Of a stretch of DNA of 64,000 nucleotides, positions 1 to 13,700 are shown in pieces. The position numbers and the translations under genes are program-made. Source of the DNA: Anas platyrhynchos (taxonomy: Eukaryota; Chordata; Aves; Anseriformes; Anatidae). The DNA lies in NCBI RefSeq assembly GCF_047663525.1, contig NC_092606.1:627501-691500 (forward strand), given 5' to 3'. Position 1 is the stretch's first letter, and every line of letters begins with the position of its first letter. The notes under the pieces were generated by a model that saw nothing but the letters and a program-made list of their open reading frames with translations, searched no databases and was not told where the DNA came from.

Positions 1-1723
1 CTTTTGCTATCGCCAAAAACGCATTATGTAGGGAAAAAACATCAGCAGCTGCCCCAGATACCTGCTGTCCTCAGGCAGGAGCAGTGCCAGCGGGGAGCAG
101 CCGGGGCTGAGCATCACTGAGCTCACTGCGAGCTGCTCAGGCACAGCTCCCAGCACAGCCCCAGCCCTGCAGCCCCCCGGAGCCACGGCTGCCCCCCAGC
201 ACCCCACACCTCGCACCTCTCCCAGGGATGGAGCCCAGCACCCGGTGCAGGCAGGAGCTGCGGTGCACACCATGGGCGCTGGCACCACAGTCTGAGCAGG
301 CAGCGTTTGCCCCACACGTTTGGCAAAGAAGTTCAAACATATTTCTGCAGCAGCACTGCTGCACAGGCCCTGAAAAATAGATAAATTAATAAATAAATCA
401 GGGCAGCGGTGTGCATGGCACAGCTAAATCCTTCCCAGCACCATGGGAAAAAGAAAACTCACCAAGATGCCCCCCCACGCTCCTGAAAGCTGTAAACGTC
501 GATTTAAACTTCTCATTAGTTCAGTGGAAACCTGAGCAATGAGCTTAGTAACAGCATTTCTGTTGTGCTATTTACAAAGGGCATTTTACAGGCTTATTCA
601 AGCAGCAGGTCCCCGAAGGCTTTCTGTATACTTTTCCATTAATGAATAATTTGCACAAGTAATGATTATAAAGGGAAACTGCATGAGCAGTTACCCACAC
701 GTATTACCTTGAACTCGAGGGAGGCCTGGCCAGAATATTTCTGTATTAGCACACAGCGGCAGTAACAGCGCTGGGAGCCACAGGAGGGCTTGCAATGGAA
801 AATCCCTGGCTCGGGCAGCAGGAGGGGGGCACAGCACGGGCAGGGCCCGTTGTGAGAGGCATCCCTGGTGCTGCAGGGGGAGGGTGTTTCCTTTAATGCC
901 AAAACCTCCAGGAAAGCCACGGCTGCTCTGATAGAAGACGATTCCCCAGCAAAGCATCGAGTCACTGGGTGCTCAGGGGCTGTCTGGGCGGAGCTGGCTC
1001 AGACCCTGCACCCCGAACACATTCCGTCTTCAAGCTCATGTTCTGGAACAAGCACAGCTTTCCCAGCCACACTGCCCACTGCCCTGACAGCAGCCGAGGG
1101 GATGGGCAGCAGTGACAGCCAGCACTCCCCCAGCAGCCCACGGGGTCAGCAGGGTGAGGGGCGCTGCACACCCCATGTCCCACCAGGAGCTGCCCCCTCC
1201 CCAGACTGCGAGATCCAAATCCCAACCAGAGCAAACCCAGACCTTGCTGGCGATGCAGCCAGCAGCCTGCCCTGCCAGCTCCCATTCCCATCCCTCCAAG
1301 CCCAACGCCCTGTGAATTCCACCACACGTGCCTTAAACCCGCTAAAAACACAGCACTCACATCATCCTGTTCACCAGAACCGCTCGCTGCATGCATCACC
1401 GTACACTAACGGAGCAGGGGCTGTGTGACGTGCACAGCAGCAGCTCCACGAGCAGGCAGGGAGGGCACAGACACTGCCCTCTGCCCCGCACGGCTCCGCG
1501 CTGCCCGGGCCGATGCCACGGGGTTGGGCACAGGCACAGCGCGGGGCTGGCACCCTGAGCCCCCCCTGTGGCACAGCCACCCCGAGCCTGCCCCATGCAT
1601 GGGGGTGGGTTTGGCTGGCTGCTTGGTTTTTAAGGGCAGAGCATCCGCCCTCTGCTCTAAGCCACGCTGGCCACCACGCATTCCACACGAGAGTGGTTGA
1701 TAAGAGAAAAGCGCGGTACTCAC
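1..1723. other. RAP1GAP2 intron (left edge)
   Basis: No recognisable exon. The stretch 480-680 is AT-rich and unlike the GC-rich flanks, with several TAAT-type cores; it could be a conserved non-coding element. The rest is GC-rich sequence with chance open frames. Confidence 0.6.
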
Positions 1724-4700
1724 TTCATCTTCAGGCTGGCGAGCATTGTCTTGTCGATCCTGGGGAGAGAGCAGAGCAGCGCGTTACTGTGGTGGCACAG
1801 AGACACGGGCTGTCCGGCCTTGGGACCCGTCCCCAGGTGTCCACGTTCACCTCAGGACCCAAGGAACAAAGCCCGTCCCCTTGCCTCCCCGGCCAGCTTG
1901 TTCCTGTACTTCCCCCTTAGCTCTACTCAAGGTCTGGCTCTCCCATCGCGCTCCCAAATTCATTTACCCACACCCAAGCTCTCCCCACAGCCTCCCAGAA
2001 AGCACGGATTTCATGAAGACAGACCTGGGACAACGCAGGTGCACCCGAACATCGCCCCAGGCCCTGCAGCTCAGCCCTGCAGCCTGACAAGCAGCACGGT
2101 CCCTGGGGTGAGGACTCCAGGTGCAGCAGGGCACATGGCCTTTAGAGCTGCCTAGGCTGCCCCGCTGCACGAGCACAGGTCCAGCCCCGGCCCCGCACCT
2201 CGTGCCCAGGTGCCCGCACTGGCTGCGAGCGCCCGCAGCCGCCCCGAGCCTGGAGCTGGAGCAGCGCGGGGCAGCCCCGGCGGGATCCTGAGCCGCATCG
2301 CCTCTGTGTTTAGCACTGGTAATAAGCGCCTGTCTCCACAGAATTATTATGGTTAAAAACCATATTAATATTAATTAATGCAAATCATAGTAATGTCTCA
2401 AAACGCAAAATTGTGTCTTTTGGCAGTAACTGCGAATTCTGTGTTGTCTGCTACATGGTGCACCAAAAAAACACAAACCAAACCGACCCAACCCAACAGA
2501 ACACTGCTGGTCTCTGCCTTGTGATCACAGAAAATGCTGTGAGGCCACAGAAATGCGTTTTCCCCTCCACCAGCAGCCCTACCTCCCCCTGCTCCCGGGC
2601 TGGGCGGGTGGCACAGTGGGGCCAGGGCCCCTGCACCCTGCCGCAGGCTGGGCTGTGCCGGCACCGGGGGTCCCACCTGGCATGTCCCCGCTGCCCATGG
2701 GCAGAGCCACCGCGCTCCCCGCACCTCCTGGCCCCTGCCCTGCTCTGTCCACTGCAGGGGCAGAGCCCCGAACCTGCGGGGGCTCCCCTGTGGCTGAGGA
2801 GCACCGGGTGAGCCCGGAGGCAGCGGGTCGGCAGGAGGCTCCCCGCCCGCAGCACACACTGAAGCTGTCGCCCCTGCCATCCTTGCAGGCCCCCACCGAC
2901 ATCTGCCCGTGCTCACAGCTTGCAGAGACCTGGCACACTGCCGCCCGTACACACAGACCCAGGTCGGCTGCTCCTAGTGCTTAATATTTAACCAGCCTGC
3001 CTGCAGACCTCGTCGGACATTAGGTGGGGTTGAGCACCGAGCACGCTGCTGTGAGGTCTCTGCTGCTGAGCTCTGTAACGGGGCCAGCGAGCTGGGGGCC
3101 GGGGTGCGGGGCTGTGCCCAGCGGTTTGGGTTCCGTCAGGAAGGAAGCATGAGAAGAAAAATCAGTTGCTGTTATTTTGCCTCATGGAGAGAGGAGAAGG
3201 AGAAAAAAAAAAAAAAAAAAAAAAGAAGAAGAAAAAATACAAGAAAGAAAACCCTCAGCTGGGGAAACCGCAGTTGCGAGATGACTAAACTGAGCGAGCA
3301 GCGTGGTCAGGCCCTTCGCAGCGCTCCCCTCCTGAGGTGGGGCGATGTGAAACAGTGCACGCCCCCGGCTCTCCTCCCCGCAGCACAGGGCTCGGGGCGC
3401 CTCTGTCCCCCCGGGACCCAGGAGCAGAGCTCAGGAGGACGGAGCCACCAACGCAGCTGGGCCTTCCCACAGAGGGGCTGAGGCCGTGCAGTGGTGGGGC
3501 GCAGAGCCCGGCAGCAGCCCCCCCCCGAGGCTCTGCAGTCCCCGGCAGCAGCCCCAGCCAGCGGCTTGGCACCTGGTGGGGTGACACCGCCCGCGGCACC
3601 GCGCCCCTGGGTGCCCAGCGCCACCCCCGCACCGCGCTCAGCCCCGGCCACCCCAGGACGGGCACACCGCTCCCGAGGCCCCGTGGGAACGGATGCAGCC
3701 AGCAGAGAGAAAAATAACAACAACTCACACACAGCTCGGGGCTGGAAATAGCAACTGCAGCCCATAGAAAGAGGTGCCTGGGTGTGCCCGGCCACCTCTC
3801 GTGCTTATTCACCAGGTTTCCACAGGAAGGGCGTGTCGGCCGCAAACCCGAAATGACTGTGAGGAGATGAAGAGATGCAGGTACACGGCTGTGGCAGGGC
3901 TGCTGCCTCGCTGTAGGCCCTGCAGAGCGGCCGCAGGATGGTGCGGAGCTGGGGGACGCTGCAAGCAGAGGCTGCCCCGGGCACACAGCAGCCCCCTGCC
4001 ACGCAGGCAGCGGCACGGCACGCACTGCGAGCTGGCCAGCTCCCGGCACCGCACAGGCACCCTGCAGGGAACACAACTGCGAGGGGCATCTTCCCGAGGG
4101 GACCCCGGGAATTCGTTTGCCCACCTCACCTGGGACCTTCCCAGCAGCACATGGGGAACAGGGCTTCGCAGAACCCGATCCTGATGTATTTTAAGTCAGC
4201 ACCCTGCTTCCCCCAGCAGCCAGCACTCCACACTCCAACGGCAGCAGCGCCGCGTAGCAGCCAGCAGATGACACTTTTCCTGTGTTACTCTGGTTAGCTC
4301 TTATCTCTTCCCTGCAACTGCCAAAGCAGAGAAGGAGAACAAATAAGCGAAGCCTGGATTACTCCAAACACCCTGCAAAGGTGAAGCTAAGGGCTCCAGC
4401 CTGCACTTGTGCCACTTGATCACATCTGAGGAAGTGGTCAGCAAACGGCAGCTCGAGGGATGAGCCCAGCGTGGTCAGGGCTCCAGAGCCAGCGCTCCAA
4501 AAGGCGGTGGCGATGGGCCAGGCATCCCAGCAGCTGCCGTTTCTTTGCACCACAAAACGAACCCAAGTTTCACAAAACGGATTTACAAACGAGTTAATTG
4601 GAGCGCTTTCTTCCAATCTTTATATCAAAGAAAAAATCCAGCAAATGCTGGACTTAAGGCACACACATTGCCAGAGGACTTTGCCGACACTTGACGATCT

Positions 4701-7700
4701 TGCTGCCATCCCCCATCTCAGTTACTCAGCATTTCCCCCAGAACGTTTCATGCAGCTCAGCTCAAAAGCCACCGGCCCCAGCGCTCCTCCCAAAACCGCC
4801 GGTGCCTATCAGGCTGCCCAGCCCCGGAGCCAGCGGCAGCGGGCAGCCACCAAACGCAGCCTGCAGAGCCCCCGGGCACGGCGAGGGAGAACGTCCTCCT
4901 GCCCGACCACCAACGGCTAAACAACCCCCACGGGGTCGGTGCATCCTTCAGTTCCTAACCACGCGGCACAAACTTGGAACAGGCATAAAATATTTTAGGA
5001 AAAGTGAAGCAAGGGCAGAGGAAGAACAGTGCCATTTTCTTAAAATCTTTCCCTATAGATCAATACACCTCTGAGAAAAAGGGACACAAAAACCAAACAG
5101 CCCTGCTGAGCTCAGGGTGCAAGTGGCCACCGCAGTGCTCTGTGCAAGGACAGAAGGTGCAGGGATGACCCAGGGAGGCACCGACAGCCCCGGCACCTCC
5201 CGTACGTCAGGTGGGAGCGCTCCATGGGCTGCAAGGTGCCGGAGGTGGCTGCAGGCACCGCTGCCCGGGCAGGACAGGGCGGGCAGCACATCCCATGCAG
5301 CAGGGCAGGAGGAGAGGGGACAGCCCCGCGGTGCCCTTGCGGGTGCCGTGCCCACTAGTGCTCACCCACCACGAGCCCCACGGGCGCTTCCCCGGGCACC
5401 GCAGCACCCTCCCCTTGGTGCCGCGCTGGGCTCCCTGAGGGCACCAGGAGAAGCGCGTCCTGCCCAGCGTTGGTGCTGTGCCGGCAGGGCCCCGCGGTGC
5501 TTCCTCACCCGAATGGCCCCAGAGAAGCCAAAGAGGGAAGAAAAGCCGCGAGCGAGCAGGGTGCTGAAGCGAAAGCCACCCACCAGCCATAGCCGCCGAA
5601 GGAGACGCTGCGCTTTCTGTGGAACATGGTGGCTGCTGGGCACCGCCGGGTGCCGCAGGCAGGGGCACGCAGCAGGGCCGGCAGCACGGCTGCACAGCAC
5701 GGCCACCGCGGCGCTTCCTGGCAGTGCCTGCTGCGCCGGGGCGGGGGACCCCGACGCCTCCAGGTCAGCCGCCTCGCAGAGGCGCATGCACACACACACA
5801 CACCAGAAAAAGTCATTTCCTTTTTTTTTTTTTTTGTTTTTGTTTTTGGCCTCAGGCTTTTCACAACCTTACGCTGCAAATATCGTATTTCTCCTAACGA
5901 GAGCCGCTCAGCAGCACGCGGCGGGCCCGGTGCAGGGCGTCCTGCTCACAGGCACCAGCCAACACCACCCGACCACAGGCGGCTTTCACAGCTGCTGCCC
6001 CTGGAGCTGCAGGGTCGTCTCAGCGGGGGATCCTGACCCACCCTTGCAGCTCATGGGAAATCCCACCCAAAGCACTGAATCTGAGGAACCAAGAACCCCA
6101 CTGCCTCTCCTCCAGTGGAATATTGCTCCCCAGCAGATTCTGCTCCAGCTCCCACCGCCCACCCAGGGGCTCCTGCCCTGCGGCAGCACCACCCATGGGG
6201 CTGTCCCAGCCTGCTCCACCCGGCCACCAGGCAGCTGCCACCGGGGTTTTCTCTCCTTGGGCTGCTCACCAGCTCCAGTACAACCGCAGCGTGTATCTGC
6301 AGCCTGACCACTACCAAAAAAACACAGTCTTTGTACAACCAGGCTTTGGAAAAGCCATTTAAATGCAAATGCTGACCTCTAGCTGGGTTGGAGCTTCCAT
6401 AAATTACAAAGTCCCAAGAAAACAAGCGGCTGTCCTGCAACAGCACTCGGGCACAGCAGGAGCAGCACAGCCCGTGCTGGAGGCGAGACGGGTGGCTGTA
6501 CCATGGCCCCTGGGCACCCACAGCCCCCGCAGCGAGCCCCTTTCAGCCTGCTCCCCATCCTCAGCACTAAGGCTCATGGCCGTGAGCACCCATCCTGTAC
6601 TGCAGTGAGGCAGCACGATCCCAGTGCTCACAGGGAGCATCCCCTCGGCCTGGGGCGGCCGGGCAGCAGGGGCTGCTGGCAGTAAGGCTCTCCTCCGAGC
6701 ACCCGACAGCGTTACATCGAGAGGCATTTGGATTCTGTCTGATGTGTGAAAGGAGGGGGAACTAGGGGGCTGGAGAGAGAAATAACATCCAGGGAAAAAG
6801 CTAGGATTGAAATCCAGCCATCCCAACTCCCACTTTCCAGCCCACAGCAATCTCTCCTGAAAGGGATGAAATATGATGGAAATCCTTTGCATTTTAGAGT
6901 TCTTAAGGACGTTTACAAAAAAAATATATCCAAAATATGCTGCTTGCTTGAATGCTGCAATTTAGGTACCATGAAGCATTTGGAGAACATATTTGTGGGG
7001 AGCACATTTGCTTCCAACCTCATACTCCACGTTAAAGCTTTGCAACAGCAGCAGCACAACGTTAGCTGTTCCTTCAGCTTCCCCTAGGTCACGTCTCTTA
7101 CACATACACCAGTGGATTTCTGCCCAGCTCTCCCGAGCTGCTCACAATTTCCACGCCTGAATATAGCAGCAGGGAGCTTCCCCGCATGGCTGAGCTCTGC
7201 AGTGCATCACAACACAGCTGCAGCAGCTCCAGCACACCCTGCAAATACCGGTGCAGCAGCAGGTAGCGGCAGCAGTGATAGGAAGCATCAACCTAGAGTC
7301 ACATCACACCAGAAACAGCTTGGAAAGCAAGGGAAAGCAGGCAGCTCTTCATTTAAAAGCAGGCTCTTGCAGTGCTGTAAGCACCAATTAGTGCATCTCG
7401 TCCTGCCACTTCAGTCCCCGTGTGAACTCGCTGGCTCAGAGCCGTAGGAGGCACCGCGTAAACAGCGAGGGCTGCAGGGAAGCGGCGCAGCGAGCGCCGG
7501 GCAGCCGGGGGGGCCCGCAGCAGACACATCAATTGTTTTGAATATTAATTTAGAGACCTCTACATTCAGCAGTTAAACCAACTCCGGCAGATACACGGAA
7601 ATGGGCATTTGGGCCAAGCAGAGCTCAGAGTCACCCCAACAAGCCACCTGGTTCCAACCACCTCACATCAGAGCCGCGAGCACCCTGCGCCCCCGCAGCA

Positions 7701-10700
7701 CGCACACGGAGCGGGACCGCAGCAGCGCCTGCCCCAGGCAGGAGGCACGAGGCACCTGCCAGCGCCGTGTCGCCTGCTGGAGTTTGTCTGCAGTGACATT
7801 CATTCTCTTGCTTTGCCTCTTCCCTCCGAGGTATTTCACACAGTTGGGCTCAAAAAAACAGAGGAAAAAAAAGAAAACTCCTCCTTTCAGAGCAGATGCA
7901 GCCAAATCATAATTGATCGGCCAAATCTAGGAAACAAAAGCCTGGGGGAAGATGCCTCCTTGGTACCATCTGCACGAGACAAAATTAAAATTTCCCAAGG
8001 GGTCTCTGACAAAACCAGGAGAGCACATCGCGCCTGACTCACCACCGAGGCCCAGATCTGCTCCGCTCCACACTTGAGGCCGTGAGCGCTGCGTCCCTGC
8101 CCCCTGCCTTTGGAGAGGACGAGGGAGGTGCTGTGCAGCTGGCAGCAGTGAATCAAGTTGTTAACAAGCACACGAATAAAGCCAAGCTCTCCTGGCGCAC
8201 CAGGCATCGCAGCTACCTGGCACGCTCCCCGTCCTGCCCCCCGGAGCCGCTGCCATCTGCTCGCTGCCGCGGGGGCCTCGCGGGCAGGAGGTGCCCGAGC
8301 TCTGGGTGGCTCCGTCGTGCACACCAAGCGAGCACAACAAAGGAGCAAGACAGGGGAGGGAGCGAGAGGCTGCGGTAATAACAGCATGCTGACAAGTGCA
8401 TGGCATTAAAGCTTTATGAGCACAAACTGCGGGGTTGCGGGGCTGTTTACAAGAGGCAGAACGCTGCCAGTGCGCTGGAGCCGACGGCCGCAGCAGGCAG
8501 CCCCCCCGGGGCCATGGAGCTGTGCCCCCGGTGCCCAGCTGCGGGCGGTGACGTGGAGGGGCCACGCCATCGGGGCTGAGCCATGTGGAGGGGGCAGCTC
8601 AGTGCAGCACCAGCCCAGAAACCTTCATGGATGGAGAGCCTGGGTCCGAGGGGCCGGGGGACAGCAGCACGGGGGCGCAGCAGCCAGGCCTCCCGGTTCC
8701 AGCGTGGCTGCAGCCTGCAGGGCGCTTTGCAGCGTGGGGCACAAACCCCACCAGCTGCTCCAGGCCCACAGAGAGGTGATCCAGCAGCTGCTGCAGGATA
8801 GGCACAGACCAGATTTTAGATGCAAAAAATAGAAAAATAGGAACTGCAACCGCTGGTGAGATGCTCAGGAGGCAGCACAGGGTGCCCGTACGGCTCCTCA
8901 GCACGGACAGCGCTACCCGGCTGAGGGACGAGCACCCGGCGCGGGCAGGGCAGGGCTGGCACCGCGTCCCTGCAGGCAGCAAACAGCCCACGCAGCCAGA
9001 GCCGAGTTCTGCCCAGGAAGGGCAGCGTAATTCTTCCCTTTGTTGTTCAGGCTAAGAGAGACTGATTGCATCATTAGTGTTTTAATATTGTATGCGGTGC
9101 ACTGAGGGTATTCATCTTCCCATTATGATTCTAAGGAAGGTTGTGGGCACCCAGAAATATTAGATTTTGTCCTGGCAGGAAGAACACGCTGTGCACATCA
9201 TCAGCCTCGATATACACAGCAAAAGAAAACAGAGTCCGAATTAATTCTGACTCAGTACATGAAGTATTTTTAACAGCGTTTTCTCTCCTTTGTGGTAAAG
9301 TAAAATGAAGAGAGGAACTCAAAGCCTAGAACAGCAGCTTCCCACAAGCCAGGGTTTTAAACCTTGCTTTTCAAGGAGGCTGTTTCCTGCTCGATAGCCC
9401 ACAGGTCTGCACCATTAACCAGCTGCCACGGCGCTCTCGCTGCTGCCGAAACCAACTGCGAGCGGGGGGGCAGCGCTGCTCGTCCCCCCGAGGCGACCTC
9501 TGGTACCAGGCAGCCAGGCACGGAGACTCCCAGGGAGCACCGGCACCTGCGGCAGCCACGGGGCCGCTCGTTGCGGCGGTCAGGCGGAGCTGTTGGTGGG
9601 GAACAGCAGGCAGCGACCGGGGAGGGATGGAGCCCAGCCTGTTTATCTAAAACCCGTTTGTTAAAGTCATTAGAGAAGGCTCATTACATCTGGGGCTTAA
9701 CCGGGAGGAGCAGCCGGCCAAACAGAGCAACAACTGCACACACACGCACACCGAAATGCAGAGCCGATTCCCAGCAAAATGCTCAACTGGCCAGAAAACA
9801 AGGAGGAAGTTCAGCATGTCAGTGAGTGGCTGCCTTCTTACACACTAACAAGGCCGCTCTGTTTGGAGCACCCCCAGCCCAAGGAACAGGCAACGGGGAG
9901 AAAGCACCCGCTGCAAGTGCCCGGAGGGGGGATGGAGGCCGTGCGGCACCCCCGGCCATGCAGCTGGGGCACAGGGCACTGTGCTGACGGGGGTGCTGAG
10001 GGCCAGGTTCGGGAGCTCGCTTTGCACCTGCAGCATTCCCGTGTGGACAGCAGATGGAGTGCAGGGGGAGCCCCACGGGTCTCGTCCCTGCAGGCGCTGA
10101 GGCCCCACACAACTCGGCACAGCCCAGGCTCCAGCACAGCTTCCACGGTTTTGAGGCCGTTCCCTGCAGCTGACAGCTCAGGGGCTCGTCCCTGCACCCC
10201 GGGCGATGCGTTGTCCTGTCGTCCATTCTACCAACGTGGCTTTGAAGTGCTCTTCCAGGCAGCCACCACTCAGCGCATCGCTCTGCAGGCAGCTGCAGCC
10301 GCACTGAGCTTGCCCTCCCCTAGCCCAGCGCTTGCCCCAGGCAGCTCCCTGTGGGGCACACACGGGCAGCTGCTGTGTCCCAGCAGCGCCCGGCCCCGCT
10401 CTTCACTGCAGCCGGGCGCTGCTCACAGCACTGCCATCAGGTGAGACCCACACCACCTCACAGACCGCCGGTCCCTCAGTAACTATTCTGGTCCACTACG
10501 AATCTGAACCTTTTGGCGCACGATGTAGCTGTTTTTCTCAGGCTCTTGCATTTCAGATCTCCATCTCGCTAGCGAGGAGATGAAATTCCCCACAGAAGCT
10601 CTCCCTTTAGGAAGAACCTGTTCAAGCTCACGGATGTGCTGCGTGTCCGCCCCTACCCCCAGCCGCAGCCCCCCTGCCCCTCTCAGCCCTCAGGAGGATG

Positions 10701-13700
10701 CCTCAGACAAGCAGCAGCCCCTGGTGCCCATGGGCAGCACCTCCCCGGGGCACCCAGCACAGAGCTTTCTGTGCCCGCTCACACAGCGCGTGCAAGCATC
10801 GTGCGAGGGAAGCCCACGTGCAAGGCAGGGCAGCGCCGGGCAGGCACCGCTGCCACCACGTCCCCGCGGTGCAGCCCCATGCCCGGTGCCACCCCTGCGG
10901 CCACCCCACATCTGCCACCCGGCCGTGCCGTGGCCCCAGCACCACGAGGAGCGGGAGCTCGTCCGCTCACCCAGCATTTCGTGGCCTTGCTGAGGGAAGG
11001 CGTGTTAGGGCAAAACCTGACAGACCCCAATTCCTGCTGTTCTCCCCCAGATTGTCCCCATAGCATGCACAGCACCCCCACAGCAGCACAGGAGGCAGCC
11101 GAGGGTCACTGTGAGCGTTCGGCCTGGCTGACACAGCCGGCTGGCAGGGGGTGCGCCACCAGTCTGTGGAGAAACTGTGGCAAGACAGAAAAAGAACTGC
11201 TTACACTGAAAACCAGGACTGGCAAAATGCGGGGTGGGAGGAAAGCACAGGCCTTAGAGAGACCCGAGCGTGTTTCGGCTGGGAACAAGGAGGTTTATGA
11301 GCTTTGAACACAAGGAACTCCTGGGACAGCCCCCTGCCAGCAGCACCAGGGAGCAGCCCGCAGCGGTGCTCAGTGCCCTCACGAAGCCGTCCCACGGGGC
11401 GCTGCCACAGCGGTGGGCAGCCCGCGGGCACCCTCGCCCCTCGCTGCCGCGCTCCCCGAGCCCCCGAGCAGGTGGGTGAGGAGCCACTGCCTGCAGCCAG
11501 ATGCGCTGGCACCGGGTCAGGTGTAGGCAGCAAGCGGCACCGGATTCAAGGCCAAACTTGTGCAGGGCTCCATCTAAACACTGCAAACCACACGCCCCAG
11601 ATTTGGACACAAGCTTGTCAAAACCTTGCTAGATCTTGCCAACATCACCTGTATTTTTCCACCATTTTGGGTGGGTTTTGCAGTATCTGGGCTAGATTCA
11701 AATCAGAACCAAGGCACAGCTCTTTCTGGCTTGGCATCCAGCTTGGAGGCAGATGTTAAGGCTGAGCAGGGATTCATCTACCCCCACGAAACCGCAGAGA
11801 GGTCTGGGGAGAAGGAGCTGTTTTTAGCTCCTGGAAAAAAAAATTCCTCCTGGTGGTGTTGCTGTTGAAGTCCTGCTCCTGTTTCCACAGCAGCCACTAA
11901 TGACAAACAGAGCAGCCCAACGCCAGGTAGAAGAGAGGCAGCAGAAGCAGATGGACTCTGAGCAGCCCCCAGGACCCTGCCACCACACAGACAGGCTGAG
12001 TGGTGAGGGAGGAAGGAAGGAAGGAAGGATGACAAAACAGATATCAGCAAAGGGGAGCAGCTCTGCTGCTGTGGGTATCGTGAACTGCCCTTTGGGAAGA
12101 ATCAGCTGCAAAGGGAGAAAGAAATATTTGTTAAAGCTGGTGCACGCCAAGAGTGAGCCTGCCGTCTGGAATCACACTTCTTGTTGAATCTGAATTTAGA
12201 CTCGCTGGCTCGTTTCCAGCCCTCAATACATCACTCCGTGTGGACAGATATTATGTCCCCTGTGCTGCTAAAGCAACAAGCAATCTGAAATAAAACAGCA
12301 GAGGCTGGAGCATGCAAAAGATGAGGAAATAAGACAGTAGCCAGCAGGATTCATCTCATGTCCTGCGTACACCAGGGATGCAAACGACAGGCTCGTGCAG
12401 CCCTTACCAGCCCCGCTGTCAGCTCCCACACTGGGCTGCCGCTCACGCTCTGCCTGCAGAGATGAGCAGGATAAAGAGAAGCACGGTGCTCTGCCCTGCC
12501 TGCCGAGCAGACATGGTGCTTTCTTGTCTGGCAGAGATAAGCGAGAGATCTTGCTCAAAAGCAGAGGGGAGGAGGGTTACCCCCGCAAAGGGTGCCCTGG
12601 GCTAGCAAAGGGACGCGGTCGGAACAATCTCTTCCCATGTCCTATTTCTGTCAAATGCACAGAATATCGCGGGCTCCTTGGCAATGAGGTGCCCTGCTAA
12701 GGCAGCAGTGCAACCTTCCCCCCAGCCCCACCAGCAGTGGGGCAAACACCAACCATCGCAATCCCCCAGAGACAGATACAAGCAGAGCGCTGGAAAGCTC
12801 TCCGGAGTTGCTCCTTTGAATTTTCAGTATTTAACAAAAGCACTGGCAGCCACCCCGCCGAGACACTGCCACACGCGGGCACACAGCTCGCACGTTCCTG
12901 GATATTCCCCATCCCCATGCCTGACACAGAAAGTCTGCATGCCTGAAGTAGTCCTTACATATTTAAACGCAAACAGAAACCAAGAACTGGAAGGCATTTC
13001 AACAATAGACCTCCCAGCTGTGCCTCACATTTACATCCAGGCAAGCCCACCCAGGGTAAAAACAAGGACAAATACAGATTTAAATATTTGCTGCTAAAGG
13101 CTCATCATACTTGTCTATATTCCAGTCCCCACATGCTATTTAAATATTGCCGTACATCGTGATGGCAGCTCAGATTTAGAGAGATTCAGAAGCATCTTAC
13201 CTTGATTTTCTGGCTGCTCTCTCTGTGCAAGCCTAACACGGCGAGCATCAGCGCCGGATAAAGGCAGGGAAAGGGAATTTCTCCACCCCACGGCAGCCCC
13301 GAAGCGCAGCTGCAGCTATCGCAGCGCCGTTCCCAGCACTGCGCCCAGCTCCGCTCACCTCGCGGCGAGCACGGCCGCGGCCACGAGCAGGAGGGGCTGG
13401 TGGCTCAGCACGGGGTGCGGGCACAGCTGCGCGCCCGCAGCCCCCCGGGGCCCAGCACAGCCGCACGCCTCGCCCCGCAGCACCAAGCTCAGGGCTGAGG
13501 GCTGGGGCCGCGTCCCTGCCCCAAGGGGAGGACGAGGTCCAGAGGCAGCGGGCTCTCAGCAGGGTGTGCAGTGGTGTCACCGGGGGCTTCTGCAGCCCCG
13601 CCGGGGTGACAGCCACCAGCGAAAGCTGGGGATCGCACCCCAACCTCCCTGGAGCTTTCAGGGCAAAAGGGCTGTTGCAGAGAGGGAGGCAGGGAAGGCT

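Noticed and set aside
708-740. A 33-nt minus-strand microexon between ctaatacag and gtaata, phase-compatible with the RAP1GAP2 exon at 1724-1759.
   Set aside because: The peptide it would give (NILARPPSSS) does not resemble the next RAP1GAP2 segment known from human, and such short matches occur by chance.
5821-5850. T-rich run in front of the RAP1GAP2 exon region, possible retroposon tail.
   Set aside because: No recognisable element body or target-site duplication next to it.
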